Source: Martinezella calliandrae
Lineage (GTDB): Bacteria; Pseudomonadota; Alphaproteobacteria; Rhizobiales; Rhizobiaceae
Reading direction: 5' to 3'
NCBI RefSeq assembly: GCF_030272695.1
Contig: NZ_JARFYN010000009.1
Coordinates: forward strand, 62,001-126,000
DNA: 64,000 nucleotides
A program made the translations under genes and the position numbers. This document shows positions 56,697-64,000 of the stretch, one piece after another; position 1 is the first letter of the stretch, and every line of letters begins with the position of its first letter. The notes under the pieces were generated by a model. It worked only from the letters and a program-made list of their open reading frames with translations. It was not told where the DNA came from and made no database searches.

Positions 56697-57800
56697 CTAT
56701 TTCCCGGCAGTCTCGATCCTGATCCAATCGAGCTCCAAGGTGTCGGAGGACGGTATATAGTCGCGATACTGGCCGATCTTAAACTTCGTCATTGGCGCAG
56801 ATAAGGGATCGGGCTCGTACCCGATCTTGCCCGTTATCCTGGCGATGAACCTGCCGTTCTGGTGAATCTCGATAAATGCACTGCCGTCGCGGCCCGCCTG
56901 AACACGATAGCGCATCTCGACCCACTCCCCCGCCGGCGTCGACAGGACGGGATTGCGCCCGTAGTCCACCTTCAAATTGGGCGTGCAAGCTTTTCCGTTG
57001 CTATCTTGCGGTCGGATGGACTGGCAATAGCGCGGCGGGCCATCTTTCCAGACGAGATTGCTCCCTTTCGCAGGCGCGGACGCGATCAAGCATCTGCACA
57101 TGTCGTCTTGGACCGTGACATGCAGGATGCCGTCGTCGTAGCGTTGCGCGAGAAACGGGCTCGGCGACCAGCCCTCGAACTCCTGCTCATACCTGTTGTT
57201 GATCGGCTCTTGTTTCCATTGCGCCGTTATCCAGCGAATGGAATCCTTATCGTTCAGAACCTCCTTGGGCATGCGGAACCGGAAGGAATAGAGGAGCGGC
57301 ACATCGGATCTTCGAAAGAAGGGCTTCTGCAGACGAAGCTCTTCACGCTGAATGCATTCGTCCTCCTGATGGGCTGCCTTGACGCGATTCCAGGCGGCTT
57401 CGTCGCAATATCGATCGGGCTCGCCAGCCGTCGGCGCCCACCTCGGCTTTGCTGTTGCAAAAAAATTCGTTCCGAGAAACTCCGGTCTGCTGATGTCCGT
57501 TACCAGGTGTTGTGCAGCCATCGTCTCCTGCGGCATTTTGCAAGCAGGCTCGCACCTCTTGCCGCCGAGCGAGGACTCGTTGACAGTAATTCCGGCAATA
57601 TGATCCTTCCTGTCGGCAGGATTGGCGGAGAATGTCACTGGCGTATTTGTATTGTCGATCTGGCAGGAACACCATTGGCTCTGATTGAGTGTTGGCGACC
57701 TGAAATCATCGCGAAGAAGCTCGGCGGCCGAAGTGCTGGATGAGGCTACAGCAAATAGCGAAAGAAACTTTGCAACAGGCGTCAAGCGCCGCATCGTCAT
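56697..57800 (-). CDS. secreted polysaccharide lyase-like protein (heparin lyase I fold)
   Basis: 367 residues from the ATG at 57800 (GGTGGGGA just upstream; an ATG two codons later is as good). A signal peptide is at about 1-26 (FLSLFAVASSSTSAAE). The body resembles the PF14099 polysaccharide lyase family: ELLRDDFRSPTLNQSQWCSC, VPLLYSFRFRMPKEVLNDKDSIRWITAQWKQEP, WVEMRYRVQAGRDGSAFIEIHQNGRFIARITGKIGYEPDP, KFKIGQYRDYIPSSDTLELDWIRIETA. Cysteines suggest disulfides. The family cuts acidic polysaccharides or binds them; the substrate is unknown. Single gene, convergent with the amidohydrolase. Confidence 0.75.
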   Translation of the reverse strand: MTMRRLTPVAKFLSLFAVASSSTSAAELLRDDFRSPTLNQSQWCSCQIDNTNTPVTFSANPADRKDHIAGITVNESSLGGKRCEPACKMPQETMAAQHLVTDISRPEFLGTNFFATAKPRWAPTAGEPDRYCDEAAWNRVKAAHQEDECIQREELRLQKPFFRRSDVPLLYSFRFRMPKEVLNDKDSIRWITAQWKQEPINNRYEQEFEGWSPSPFLAQRYDDGILHVTVQDDMCRCLIASAPAKGSNLVWKDGPPRYCQSIRPQDSNGKACTPNLKVDYGRNPVLSTPAGEWVEMRYRVQAGRDGSAFIEIHQNGRFIARITGKIGYEPDPLSAPMTKFKIGQYRDYIPSSDTLELDWIRIETAGK

Positions 57801-58620
57801 TCCCCACCGGTATGAATTGCCCCTTTGGAGGAGGTTTAAACACAGAATTTCGCCAATTGAAATGCACCTAAAAAGACGAGGGCTCGGCGTCTCCGCATTG
57901 CATTTTTTCATAGTGCTCCGGACAGCTGAACTCGTCGCTAACTAACGGCAATTTTTTGTGGTGAGAGGTACCCAGCGGAACATAGGAGAGAAGATCAAGC
58001 CGATAGGATTTGGGAACGCGTCCTGAGAGCCTTCCGCTCCCCGTTCTGCATCAGCTACCTTGCGCAGACGCGAATTTTCCGGCGGATCTAAATGGCTGTT
58101 AAATTTAAGCTAAGCTGCCAAACGGAAGCGATCTGAATATTTACTTCCGCTACGCCCTACTCCAAATGGGCGATCCAATTCCGATTTAAGGGCTGCTGCC
58201 AGTGGCGACGATCTGCAGGGTGCGAAAGACCAAGCTGAGACCGGTTTGGATGAGGAGGAAGTTACTACAATAATGCCCGAACGCAAAGTGAAATAGATGA
58301 CATAATTGATCTTTTGGCGCGGATGTCGGCTGCAATGGCGGTCTAAGTGTCTGATCTACAGAAGCTGAATATCCACTCCCCTTCCCCCGTATCTAGGCTT
58401 TTTCGCAGTTGGCAAAACGAAGTACACAGTGCCTTCCGTCGCGGCCCTTAGCGAATGACAAACCCGCGATCTCTACCGCCACCGCCACCTTTGATAGCCT
58501 CTCATGCATGGTCGTTCTCGAGGATAACGTTGCTCTCATCAAAGGTTGGAGAGAGCAGTCGAGCTCAAGATTGTTGGAACTTTCATCCACCTTATCCTGT
58601 GGCGCGTGGGACGACATACT
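57801..58620. other. 820-bp stretch without a supported gene
   Basis: Between the start of the lyase-like gene and the end of repC. Several short frames exist (for example around 58400-58620), with no recognisable domain. The part near 57960-58350 is AT-richer. I cannot point to an origin here; in repABC replicons the origin is usually reported inside repC. Confidence 0.4.
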
Positions 58621-59955
58621 TTAACCCGCATGTCGCTCCGGCAGCCCGCGTGACCGCGCTAAAGCCATCAGCATCGGGCCGATAGCAAACTCGCCACGGT
58701 GGGCTCTTCGTGTGAGATTGCGCAGATAACCACCCGCAGATTTGATGTGTTCCGCTCTTTGGAGCATGCAGGCCATGACGGTCGCCGCATTTTGGGGGCC
58801 CATCACGTCGCATGCCTCCTGGTAAACCGATGGACTGATGGCCAACATGGAACGAATGACGATTGCTGCCGTCATAAGGTCACGCCAGTTTTCGACTTTT
58901 CCACCCGAACCGTAGGACACCACATCGGGGCAGGCCTGAATGACAAGACCGAGCGGAAATGATTTGAGCGGTGCAGATCTCGACGCCGGAGCGGCCGGTG
59001 AAGCTGTTAATCGTCCATGTTCAGGTTGAGCTGATCGAGATGCGTCTCTTGAGCGTAAATGAGGGTTTGAGAGCGGCTCGAAAGGAGGGCGCTCATCGTC
59101 GGCGAGGTCGCGCATCAAAACCTGAACCGAATTTTGGCCAGTGTCCGGTTCAGATTCAAAAATGTTTTTAAGGTTTGTATTCTGTATATGGCGCTCAGTT
59201 TGGGATTCTTTGGCGCTTTGTTTTTGTGTTTCCAGTCGTCTTTCCAATCGGATAAGCACTTCATCGCGCAGCATCTCAAGCTCTTCGAGAACCGCGTTTA
59301 AGTCGCCGATATGCGGGGTGCGTGGAATGGTTCGCGTAATCGTGCGGAAGGTTGATTGTACCATCAGCCAATCGCCAGGTGCTTGTTCCTCGAGCGCGAT
59401 GTCGATCAGTTTTGCGATGTCCCGACGGCAGATTGAGAGACGTTCTTTGGTGATACGCAAGCGGTCGCGATCGGCAGCGATCCGGGTGGCGTGAGCGAAG
59501 ATTTCATCAGCACGTGCAATGAGAGCTGCGACGCTGAAGCCGAAGGCCTCGTCGATTTCTCCTTTCCGATCTCGCCGGGCATATCGTTTTCCATTCGGGC
59601 TGTCTTTTCGGATGAGTAGTCCTGCGCCCACCAATGCGGCGAGATGGCGCCTCAGGGTCGCGGGAGCAATTCCATGTGCGCGCAGTGACAATTGCGCATT
59701 GGATGGAAAGATCACCAGGCCGTTTTCCTGTGACAGGGCATTCTCTGGATAAAAGCTCAGGAGCGCGTTCAATACGGCAAGCGCACGGTCGGAAATTCCA
59801 TACACGATTCGGGCTTCGCAGAGCGCGCGAAACAGTTTCCACTTATCGATGGATTTTCCGGGTTCGATACTCTTGGCTTCGTATTGATTTGCCAACATGG
59901 CAAGCGTCATCGACCGCCGCCCAAAAGGCGTCGTTACGAAATTTGTCTTGTGCAT
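58621..59955 (-). CDS. repC: plasmid replication initiator RepC
   Basis: 444 residues from the ATG at 59955, AGGCGA upstream; the open frame extends further upstream but has no site and runs through the antisense RNA gene. It matches RepC: FGRRSMTLAMLANQ, KWKLFRALCEARIVYGISDRALAVLNALLSFYPENALSQENGLVIFPSNAQLSLRAHGIAPATLRRHLAALVGAGLLIRKDSPNGKRYARRDRKGEIDEAFGFS and the C-terminal VIQACPDVVSYGSGGKVENWRDLMTAAIVIRSML, ending in GYLRNLTRRAHRGEFAIGPMLMALAR. It is essential for replication. Its expression should be limited by the antisense RNA upstream. Confidence 0.95.
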   Translation of the reverse strand: MHKTNFVTTPFGRRSMTLAMLANQYEAKSIEPGKSIDKWKLFRALCEARIVYGISDRALAVLNALLSFYPENALSQENGLVIFPSNAQLSLRAHGIAPATLRRHLAALVGAGLLIRKDSPNGKRYARRDRKGEIDEAFGFSVAALIARADEIFAHATRIAADRDRLRITKERLSICRRDIAKLIDIALEEQAPGDWLMVQSTFRTITRTIPRTPHIGDLNAVLEELEMLRDEVLIRLERRLETQKQSAKESQTERHIQNTNLKNIFESEPDTGQNSVQVLMRDLADDERPPFEPLSNPHLRSRDASRSAQPEHGRLTASPAAPASRSAPLKSFPLGLVIQACPDVVSYGSGGKVENWRDLMTAAIVIRSMLAISPSVYQEACDVMGPQNAATVMACMLQRAEHIKSAGGYLRNLTRRAHRGEFAIGPMLMALARSRGLPERHAG

Positions 59956-60038
59956 ATCTTCGCCTTTAATCGCAGGCAAAGCGAATACGGCCACCGAAAC
60001 GACTTCGATGCATTGACAACTGATTCGGGGGGAGCTAT

Positions 60039-60264
60039 TGATATCTTCGCTACAAGAATGCAAAGGCTCTCGAATGGTTCGCCGTTTGGGGGCCTTTTCT
60101 TTTTGCCGTCGCTTACCTTTCTCTCTTCGTTTCAACCATGGTTTCTCGGTGTTTCCACCGAGTTATCCCGCTTGTCAGCGGATACCAAACAGATCGAAGG
60201 TCGCGGCAAAAGAGCAATGATATCTTCGCTACAAGAATACAAAGGCTCTCGAATGGCTCGCCGT
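60039..60264 (+). repeat. 47-bp direct repeat, ctRNA segment duplicated
   Basis: 60039-60085 and 60218-60264 are identical at 45 of 47 positions (start tgatatcttcgctacaaga). The first copy is the 5' part and the terminator left arm of the ctRNA. The second has no TTGACA upstream. It can fold an 8-bp stem with GAGGGCTT at 60265-60272, but no U-run follows. Copies are 179 bp apart and both lie in the repB-repC gap. Confidence 0.9.
60048..60105 (+). ncRNA. antisense ctRNA (incompatibility RNA) of the repABC operon
   Basis: On the strand opposite to repABC, a -35 TTGACA (60013-60018) is followed by 17 bp and TATTGA (60036-60041), a weak -10. An intrinsic terminator follows: AAAGGCTCTC (60062-60071) pairs with GGGGGCCTTT (60088-60097), 10 bp with G-U pairs, then TTTTCTTTTT. 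The predicted RNA is about 57 bases, the usual ctRNA size, and lies between repB and repC as in other repABC replicons. Start position is estimated. Confidence 0.8.
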
Positions 60265-60324
60265 GAGGGCTTCTTCCGTTTATACTACGTCTATTCCAAG
60301 AACCACGCAGAGCGCGGGGTTGAA

Positions 60325-60346
60325 AACCCTGTCAGCTGACAGGGTT
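60325..60346. promoter_or_regulatory. 22-bp perfect palindrome, likely parS (site 1)
   Basis: Arm AACCCTGTCAG followed directly by its reverse complement CTGACAGGGTT. It sits immediately after the repB stop codon (60347-60349 on the minus strand). The core CAGCTG agrees with the centre of the repABC parS consensus GTTNNCNGCNGNNAAC, but the outer bases do not. Confidence 0.75.
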
Positions 60347-61378
60347 CTATGGATCATCCTGTCCGTCGGTCGCATCGAACTTCGCGATCAGCGCCGGCAT
60401 TTCGCCCTCGAGGAAGGCCGCAAACCGCGTACCGCGCTCGGACTCTGGCACCAGTCGCAGCTCTTTCCTTGAAATTTGAAGCCTTGCGAGCGATTGACCG
60501 CGCCGATCCAGAAGATTGCGGCCGGGCAGGCGGGCCGCGGCAGGGTTCTTCAGAACACCCATGGCTTGGCTGAATCGTTCATTGGACATCAGTTGCAAAA
60601 CCCTGTCAGTTGACAGGGTTTTTCTGATGTCGGCCAATGCGCCCGGTTTCGCCTTTAACGATCCGCCGAATTCAACCCATCGCGGCCGTCCTATTTTTGG
60701 TGCGCGACCGATCGCCTGGATGACGTCGATGGGGACGACACGATAGACCGCGCGCATGCGCGCGAGCTCTGCGTCGTCGATGCCCAGCGCAGCATAAATG
60801 TCTCTCGGCCGGATGCCGGCTTCGTCCATACGCCAAGCAAAAAGCGCACGTTCGATCCAGCTCAAATCTTGACGCGAAGCGTTCTCGATACCCTGCACAA
60901 CCACAAGGTCTCGGTCTGACATCTCCAAAATTAACGCCTTTACAGGGCGCTGAAGCTCGCGCGCGGCTCGCAAACGGCGATGCCCATAAATCACCTGATA
61001 TCGGCCCGTCAACGTCGGATGGACGCGGACTTGGATGGGGATTTTTTGCCCTTCTTCTTCGATGCTCCTTTTAAATTCGGCGAAGGATGCATCATTGTCG
61101 TCAGGAAGCCGGTCTGGAAAAGGTGACGGGTCGATCAAAGCAGCATCGATCTCCGTCGAACCACCCGATCCTGCTTCCAGCATGGCAAGAAGTCGATCAC
61201 GCTCGCCCCTAAGGTCGCTGATGGCCTTATGGGTGGCACCAATTACGCCGGCGCCCACGCGTGCGGGCACCGGGGCAGGCGCCTGTTGCTCGGGGTTCCT
61301 TTTGGTATCGGCGTTGATGTCGGCTGCGAGCAGGCCAAAGCTTGCTGCGAGCGATGACCTTTTTGCGGGCTTCGTCAT
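60347..61378 (-). CDS. repB: plasmid partition protein RepB (ParB-like)
   Basis: 343 residues. ATG overlaps the repA stop (ATGA). The ParB/Srx fold is visible: EGQKIPIQVRVHPTLTGRYQVIYGHRRLRAARELQRPVKALI, with the CTPase-type motif GHRR at 132-135, followed by the HTH region LSWIERALFAWRMDEAGIRPRDIYAALGIDDAELARM. The N-terminus with FGLLAAD is usual for RepB. It should bind the palindromes at the end of and inside its own gene. Length is normal for the family. Confidence 0.95.
   Translation of the reverse strand: MTKPAKRSSLAASFGLLAADINADTKRNPEQQAPAPVPARVGAGVIGATHKAISDLRGERDRLLAMLEAGSGGSTEIDAALIDPSPFPDRLPDDNDASFAEFKRSIEEEGQKIPIQVRVHPTLTGRYQVIYGHRRLRAARELQRPVKALILEMSDRDLVVVQGIENASRQDLSWIERALFAWRMDEAGIRPRDIYAALGIDDAELARMRAVYRVVPIDVIQAIGRAPKIGRPRWVEFGGSLKAKPGALADIRKTLSTDRVLQLMSNERFSQAMGVLKNPAAARLPGRNLLDRRGQSLARLQISRKELRLVPESERGTRFAAFLEGEMPALIAKFDATDGQDDP
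60597..60622. promoter_or_regulatory. 26-bp near-palindrome inside repB, likely parS (site 2)
   Basis: Same element as at 60325-60346, with arms AAAACCCTGTCA and TGACAGGGTTTT around a centre with one mismatched pair. It lies inside the repB coding region. Confidence 0.75.
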
Positions 61379-62598
61379 CCACGCCCCCAGCTGCTTTTTA
61401 TCAAGTCCAGCATTGCTTCATTTACGGCATCCATCGCATCTCGGGCTCGCCGATGCGTATCACGGCCGACTTGGCCCATCTCCAATTCGTATAGGCTGCG
61501 TTTGGCAAGGCCAGCGGCCTCAATTGCGGTACTTTCGATCGCAGTCGGCAATATAACGTCGTCGCCGAAAAGATGGCGAAGCATGGCCACGACCTGAGAC
61601 TGCGGCTGGTCATTCGGATTATGGCGGGTGATGAGATAGCGGAAAAAATCCTGCCTCAACACGGCACCGCTTTCACCCAGAACCTGAATAAGATCCCCCA
61701 TCATCAGGAGGAATTGGCTCATCGAGGATACATCCAGCATTGCCGGGTGCACGGTCACAATCATCCCCGTCGAAGCGTGAATTGCGCTAAGCGTCAGAAA
61801 GCCGAGAGAAGGGGGGGTGTCCAGAATCACGACGTCGTAGCGATCATTGACCTCGTCCAGGGCGAGCTTCAGGCGCTCAAAAAACATTCCTTCGCGGCTG
61901 CCCAGTCGTTGGGCGAGAATACGAGGCGTCTCATGCTCATATTCCATTACCTCGAGATTGCCGGGAATAAGATCGATGCCATCGAAATAGGTTTGATGGA
62001 TAATCTCCTGCATCGGCCGACGTTCGTCGTCATATCGCAATGCGGCGTAGATGGTCTCGTTGGCTTGCACATCGAGCTCAGGCTGGAATCCGAACATCGC
62101 CGAAAGTGAGGCCTGCGGATCGAGATCGATCGCAAGGACGCGATAACCGTGGAGCGCAAGATATTGCGCAAGATGGACGCTGGTCGTCGTCTTGGCGCTG
62201 CCGCCTTTGAAGTTTGCAACCGCGAGAACCTGGAGATGTTCTTTATCTTGCCGATAGGGGAGAAACCGTAACGCGTCCGAGGGCTTCTGCTCGGCAAACA
62301 TGAGGCGCAACTCGTTAATTTGCTGCAGCGTATAGGCGCGATGGTTGTTTTCAAGGCGGCTCGGGACTGGCCCGCGGCCTTCATTGGACAAGAGCTTTAG
62401 GGTCGAATCGGGAATGGAGGTCAACTTGGAGACTTCATTCGTCATGAAGTGCCGGAGACTCTTTTTTGCCCGCGGCGGATACATGCGTTGCCGCAGCGCC
62501 TGGAGCTGGTTCGAAAGCATACCCGCGTGCCGGACGATCTTGGTCGCAGCATCCTCGGAAAAAGTATCTTCCTGCTCGATTTGTCTTGTTAGCGCCAT
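61375..62598 (-). CDS. repA: plasmid partition protein RepA (ParA-like ATPase)
   Basis: 407 residues from the ATG at 62598 (AGAGGGACAG upstream); a longer start at 62637 is possible. The deviant Walker A is KGGSAKTTTSVHLAQYL at 131-147; the second motif is YRVLAIDLDPQASLSAMFG, and Walker B is DVVILDTPPSLGFLTLSAIHAS. The N-terminal HTH-like part (SKLTSIPDSTLKLLSNEGRGPVPSRLENNHRAYTLQQINELRLM) is typical for repABC ParA proteins that also repress the operon. First gene of the operon. Confidence 0.95.
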   Translation of the reverse strand: MALTRQIEQEDTFSEDAATKIVRHAGMLSNQLQALRQRMYPPRAKKSLRHFMTNEVSKLTSIPDSTLKLLSNEGRGPVPSRLENNHRAYTLQQINELRLMFAEQKPSDALRFLPYRQDKEHLQVLAVANFKGGSAKTTTSVHLAQYLALHGYRVLAIDLDPQASLSAMFGFQPELDVQANETIYAALRYDDERRPMQEIIHQTYFDGIDLIPGNLEVMEYEHETPRILAQRLGSREGMFFERLKLALDEVNDRYDVVILDTPPSLGFLTLSAIHASTGMIVTVHPAMLDVSSMSQFLLMMGDLIQVLGESGAVLRQDFFRYLITRHNPNDQPQSQVVAMLRHLFGDDVILPTAIESTAIEAAGLAKRSLYELEMGQVGRDTHRRARDAMDAVNEAMLDLIKSSWGRG

Positions 62599-62691
62599 CT
62601 GTCCCTCTTGGCGGTCTACAGTCGTTCTATCGACCACCGCCCGCTAACAAAGGACATGATTCTGTGTTTACGTCCAGCAAAATAAGGTTTG

Positions 62692-62707
62692 CGTCGTCTT
62701 AACGACG
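62692..62707. promoter_or_regulatory. inverted repeat upstream of repA, possible RepA operator
   Basis: CGTCGT (62692-62697) and ACGACG (62702-62707) with a 4-base spacer, about 95 bases upstream of the repA ATG. RepA proteins repress their own promoters, so an operator is expected here. This candidate is weak. Confidence 0.35.
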
Positions 62708-62924
62708 TCGCTCGGCAGAAAAGGGAACGACAGGTTTCCTCATGTTTCCCGTAAGTTAGCTATGCTTCTGCGTGAAAGGGATGTCTATATTAGGGCTTTG
62801 GCATTGGCAGAAGTGGTTGCATTTCAGCGGCCGAATTCTTCCTCGAAGACCGCAATACCATAATGAGTCGCGACTCGCTTTTTGTCGATGGGCAGGGGGT
62901 GTCGCGAAAAAAAATCGCTGTGGA

Positions 62925-63287
62925 CTATGAGCCGTGAGCTTCCATGTTTTTGAGAAATTCCAAAAGCACGACTGCGTGGTTGTGTACCGGATCCTTTGCG
63001 CCGTACAGCAACGTCGCGGGCCCGTCTAAATGGCGAAGCGTCTGCACGGCCGGGTTTGATGCCAGCTCTTGCCGGTACCTTTCCCGAAAGTCCGCGAACC
63101 GTTCCGGCTTATGGCCAAACCACTTCCTGAGTTCGGGCGATGGGGCCACATCCTTGATCCAGTCAGCAAGCTTCGCTTCACCCCTGGATAGACCGCGTGG
63201 CCATAGCCGATCAACGAGCACTCGTCGCCCGTCTTCGCTTGCGGGCTCTTCATATGCTCGTTTCAACTTCAACAGCGAGGGAGCCAT
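62925..63287 (-). CDS. DUF488 family protein
   Basis: 120 residues. It starts MAPSLLKLKRAYEEPASEDGRRVLVDRLWPRGLSRGEAKLADWIKDVAPSPELRKWFGHKPERFADFRERYRQEL, then GPATLLYGAKDPVHNHAVVLLEFL, all typical of the DUF488/YeaO family. Biological role is unknown. It is upstream of and on the same strand as repA, 327 bp away, so not clearly in one operon. Confidence 0.88.
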   Translation of the reverse strand: MAPSLLKLKRAYEEPASEDGRRVLVDRLWPRGLSRGEAKLADWIKDVAPSPELRKWFGHKPERFADFRERYRQELASNPAVQTLRHLDGPATLLYGAKDPVHNHAVVLLEFLKNMEAHGS

Positions 63288-63500
63288 CCAAAAGCCTTTA
63301 CCATCTCGGAATATGCCTGCCGACCATAAACCACGAGTTTACAGCGGCGATCGGCGTTGAGTATATCCGGCTGCCAGAAAAAGGGGACTAACTGCGCGAC
63401 AATATTGCTCTCGCTTCGTTCAAGGCAGATCGCTAACGTTGGGAGACTGAGCCGCGCTCTAGTGCAGGTTCTGTAATACCGCCAGTGAGGAGGATGATCG

Positions 63501-64000
63501 ATGGCAGCCCAAGCAGACAATAAGGACCGAAAGCCCAGGATAGCCGTGATAGGCCTCGGCTCCATGGGTATCGGCATGGCGCTGTCGCTTCGAAGGGCGG
63601 GGCTGGACGTGAGCGGTTTCGATGTTTCCGCGGCGTCGATGGATCGATTTCTAGGGCAGGGTGGCAGATGCGGCCGGAACCCGGCCGAGGCCGCCGAAGG
63701 GGCCGACATTGTCGTTTCCGTGGTCGTCAATGCCACGCAAACCGAGGCGGTGCTTTTCGGTGAGGACGGCGTCGCGGCGGCAATGTCTCCTGCCGGCGTT
63801 TTCATCTCCTCGGCGACGATGGATCCTGCCATCGCGAGGAAGCTGGCCGAGCGGCTGGAAAAGGACGGCCGGCACTATCTCGATGCGCCGATATCCGGGG
63901 GTGCCGCAAGGGCTGGGAGCGGCGAATTGACCGTTATGGCATCAGGTTCAGCCATAGCGTTCGAAAAGGCGCGGCCGGCACTCGATGCCATAGCGTCGAA
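63501..64000 (+). CDS. 3-hydroxyisobutyrate dehydrogenase-like NAD(P) oxidoreductase (partial)
   Basis: The first 166 codons of a gene running off the right edge; GAGGATGATCG precedes the ATG at 63501 and no stop is met. The Rossmann motif is RIAVIGLGSMGIGMALSLRRAGL, and the substrate-binding motif is DAPISGGAARAGSGELTVMASG, which identifies beta-hydroxyacid dehydrogenases, including L-threonate dehydrogenase-like ones. The active-site Lys would lie beyond the edge. Substrate is not known. Confidence 0.85.
   Translation, partial: MAAQADNKDRKPRIAVIGLGSMGIGMALSLRRAGLDVSGFDVSAASMDRFLGQGGRCGRNPAEAAEGADIVVSVVVNATQTEAVLFGEDGVAAAMSPAGVFISSATMDPAIARKLAERLEKDGRHYLDAPISGGAARAGSGELTVMASGSAIAFEKARPALDAIAS

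Noticed and set aside
56862..57743. 293-codon open frame on the plus strand
   Set aside because: Antisense to the polysaccharide lyase-like gene; no features.
63269..63832. 187-codon minus-strand frame
   Set aside because: It covers the start of the hydroxyacid dehydrogenase gene in antisense and shows only low-complexity Ala/Pro/Ser-rich sequence.

Overview
This window looks like part of a large repABC-type replicon (megaplasmid or chromid) of a Rhizobium-like alphaproteobacterium. The main reason is a complete repA-repB-repC operon on the minus strand at 58.6-62.6 kb, with an antisense RNA gene between repB and repC. High GC, GGAGG-type ribosome sites and families common in Rhizobiales (DUF992, class III cyclases, repABC, MHYT-GGDEF-EAL) agree. 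Genus is an inference. I see no tRNA, rRNA, insertion sequence or CRISPR array.

0-17 kb is a surface-adhesion island. A giant repeat protein (at least 2893 residues, running off the left edge) is followed upstream by a divergent lipoprotein and a LapG-like cysteine protease. A four-gene minus-strand operon then encodes an outer-membrane TolC-like factor, a LapB-like ABC exporter, an HlyD-like adaptor and a ribbon-helix-helix/PAS-like regulator. Together they resemble the Lap system, in which a type I-secreted adhesin is held at the surface and released by proteolysis. No LapD is present in the window.

17-31 kb is a mixed metabolic region: CoA transferase, adenosine-specific kinase, OprB-type porin, SPFH/flotillin-like protein, GNAT, Rrf2 regulator, HPP-CBS membrane protein and a cyclopropane fatty acid synthase. 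Between 25.9 and 31.3 kb there are at least five decaying genes: folE, a lysR, a cystathionine gamma-synthase, an SDR and a FAD monooxygenase.

31-43 kb carries a MarR gene with a palindromic operator, a DUF3141-pta-ackA-fabI operon (acetyl/acyl-phosphate and fatty acid metabolism), a PhnA-like protein, a zinc-type oxidoreductase, a GntR-regulated two-component flavin monooxygenase (RutA-like plus RutF-like) and peptidase T.

43-55 kb holds an unusual row of genes: a thermolysin-like metalloprotease, a secreted NTF2-like protein, a secreted two-heme cytochrome-like protein and a SAM-cyclase-AAA-TPR regulator. A DUF992 protein, a second class III cyclase and an MHYT-GGDEF-EAL protein follow. 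This is my best candidate for an undescribed functional unit.

55-64 kb holds an M20 amidohydrolase, a secreted polysaccharide lyase-like protein, the replication and partition region, a DUF488 protein and the start of a 3-hydroxyisobutyrate-dehydrogenase-like gene. The repB-repC gap contains a 47-bp direct repeat in which one copy is the 5' and terminator part of the antisense RNA. Two large palindromes that could be parS lie at and inside the end of repB.
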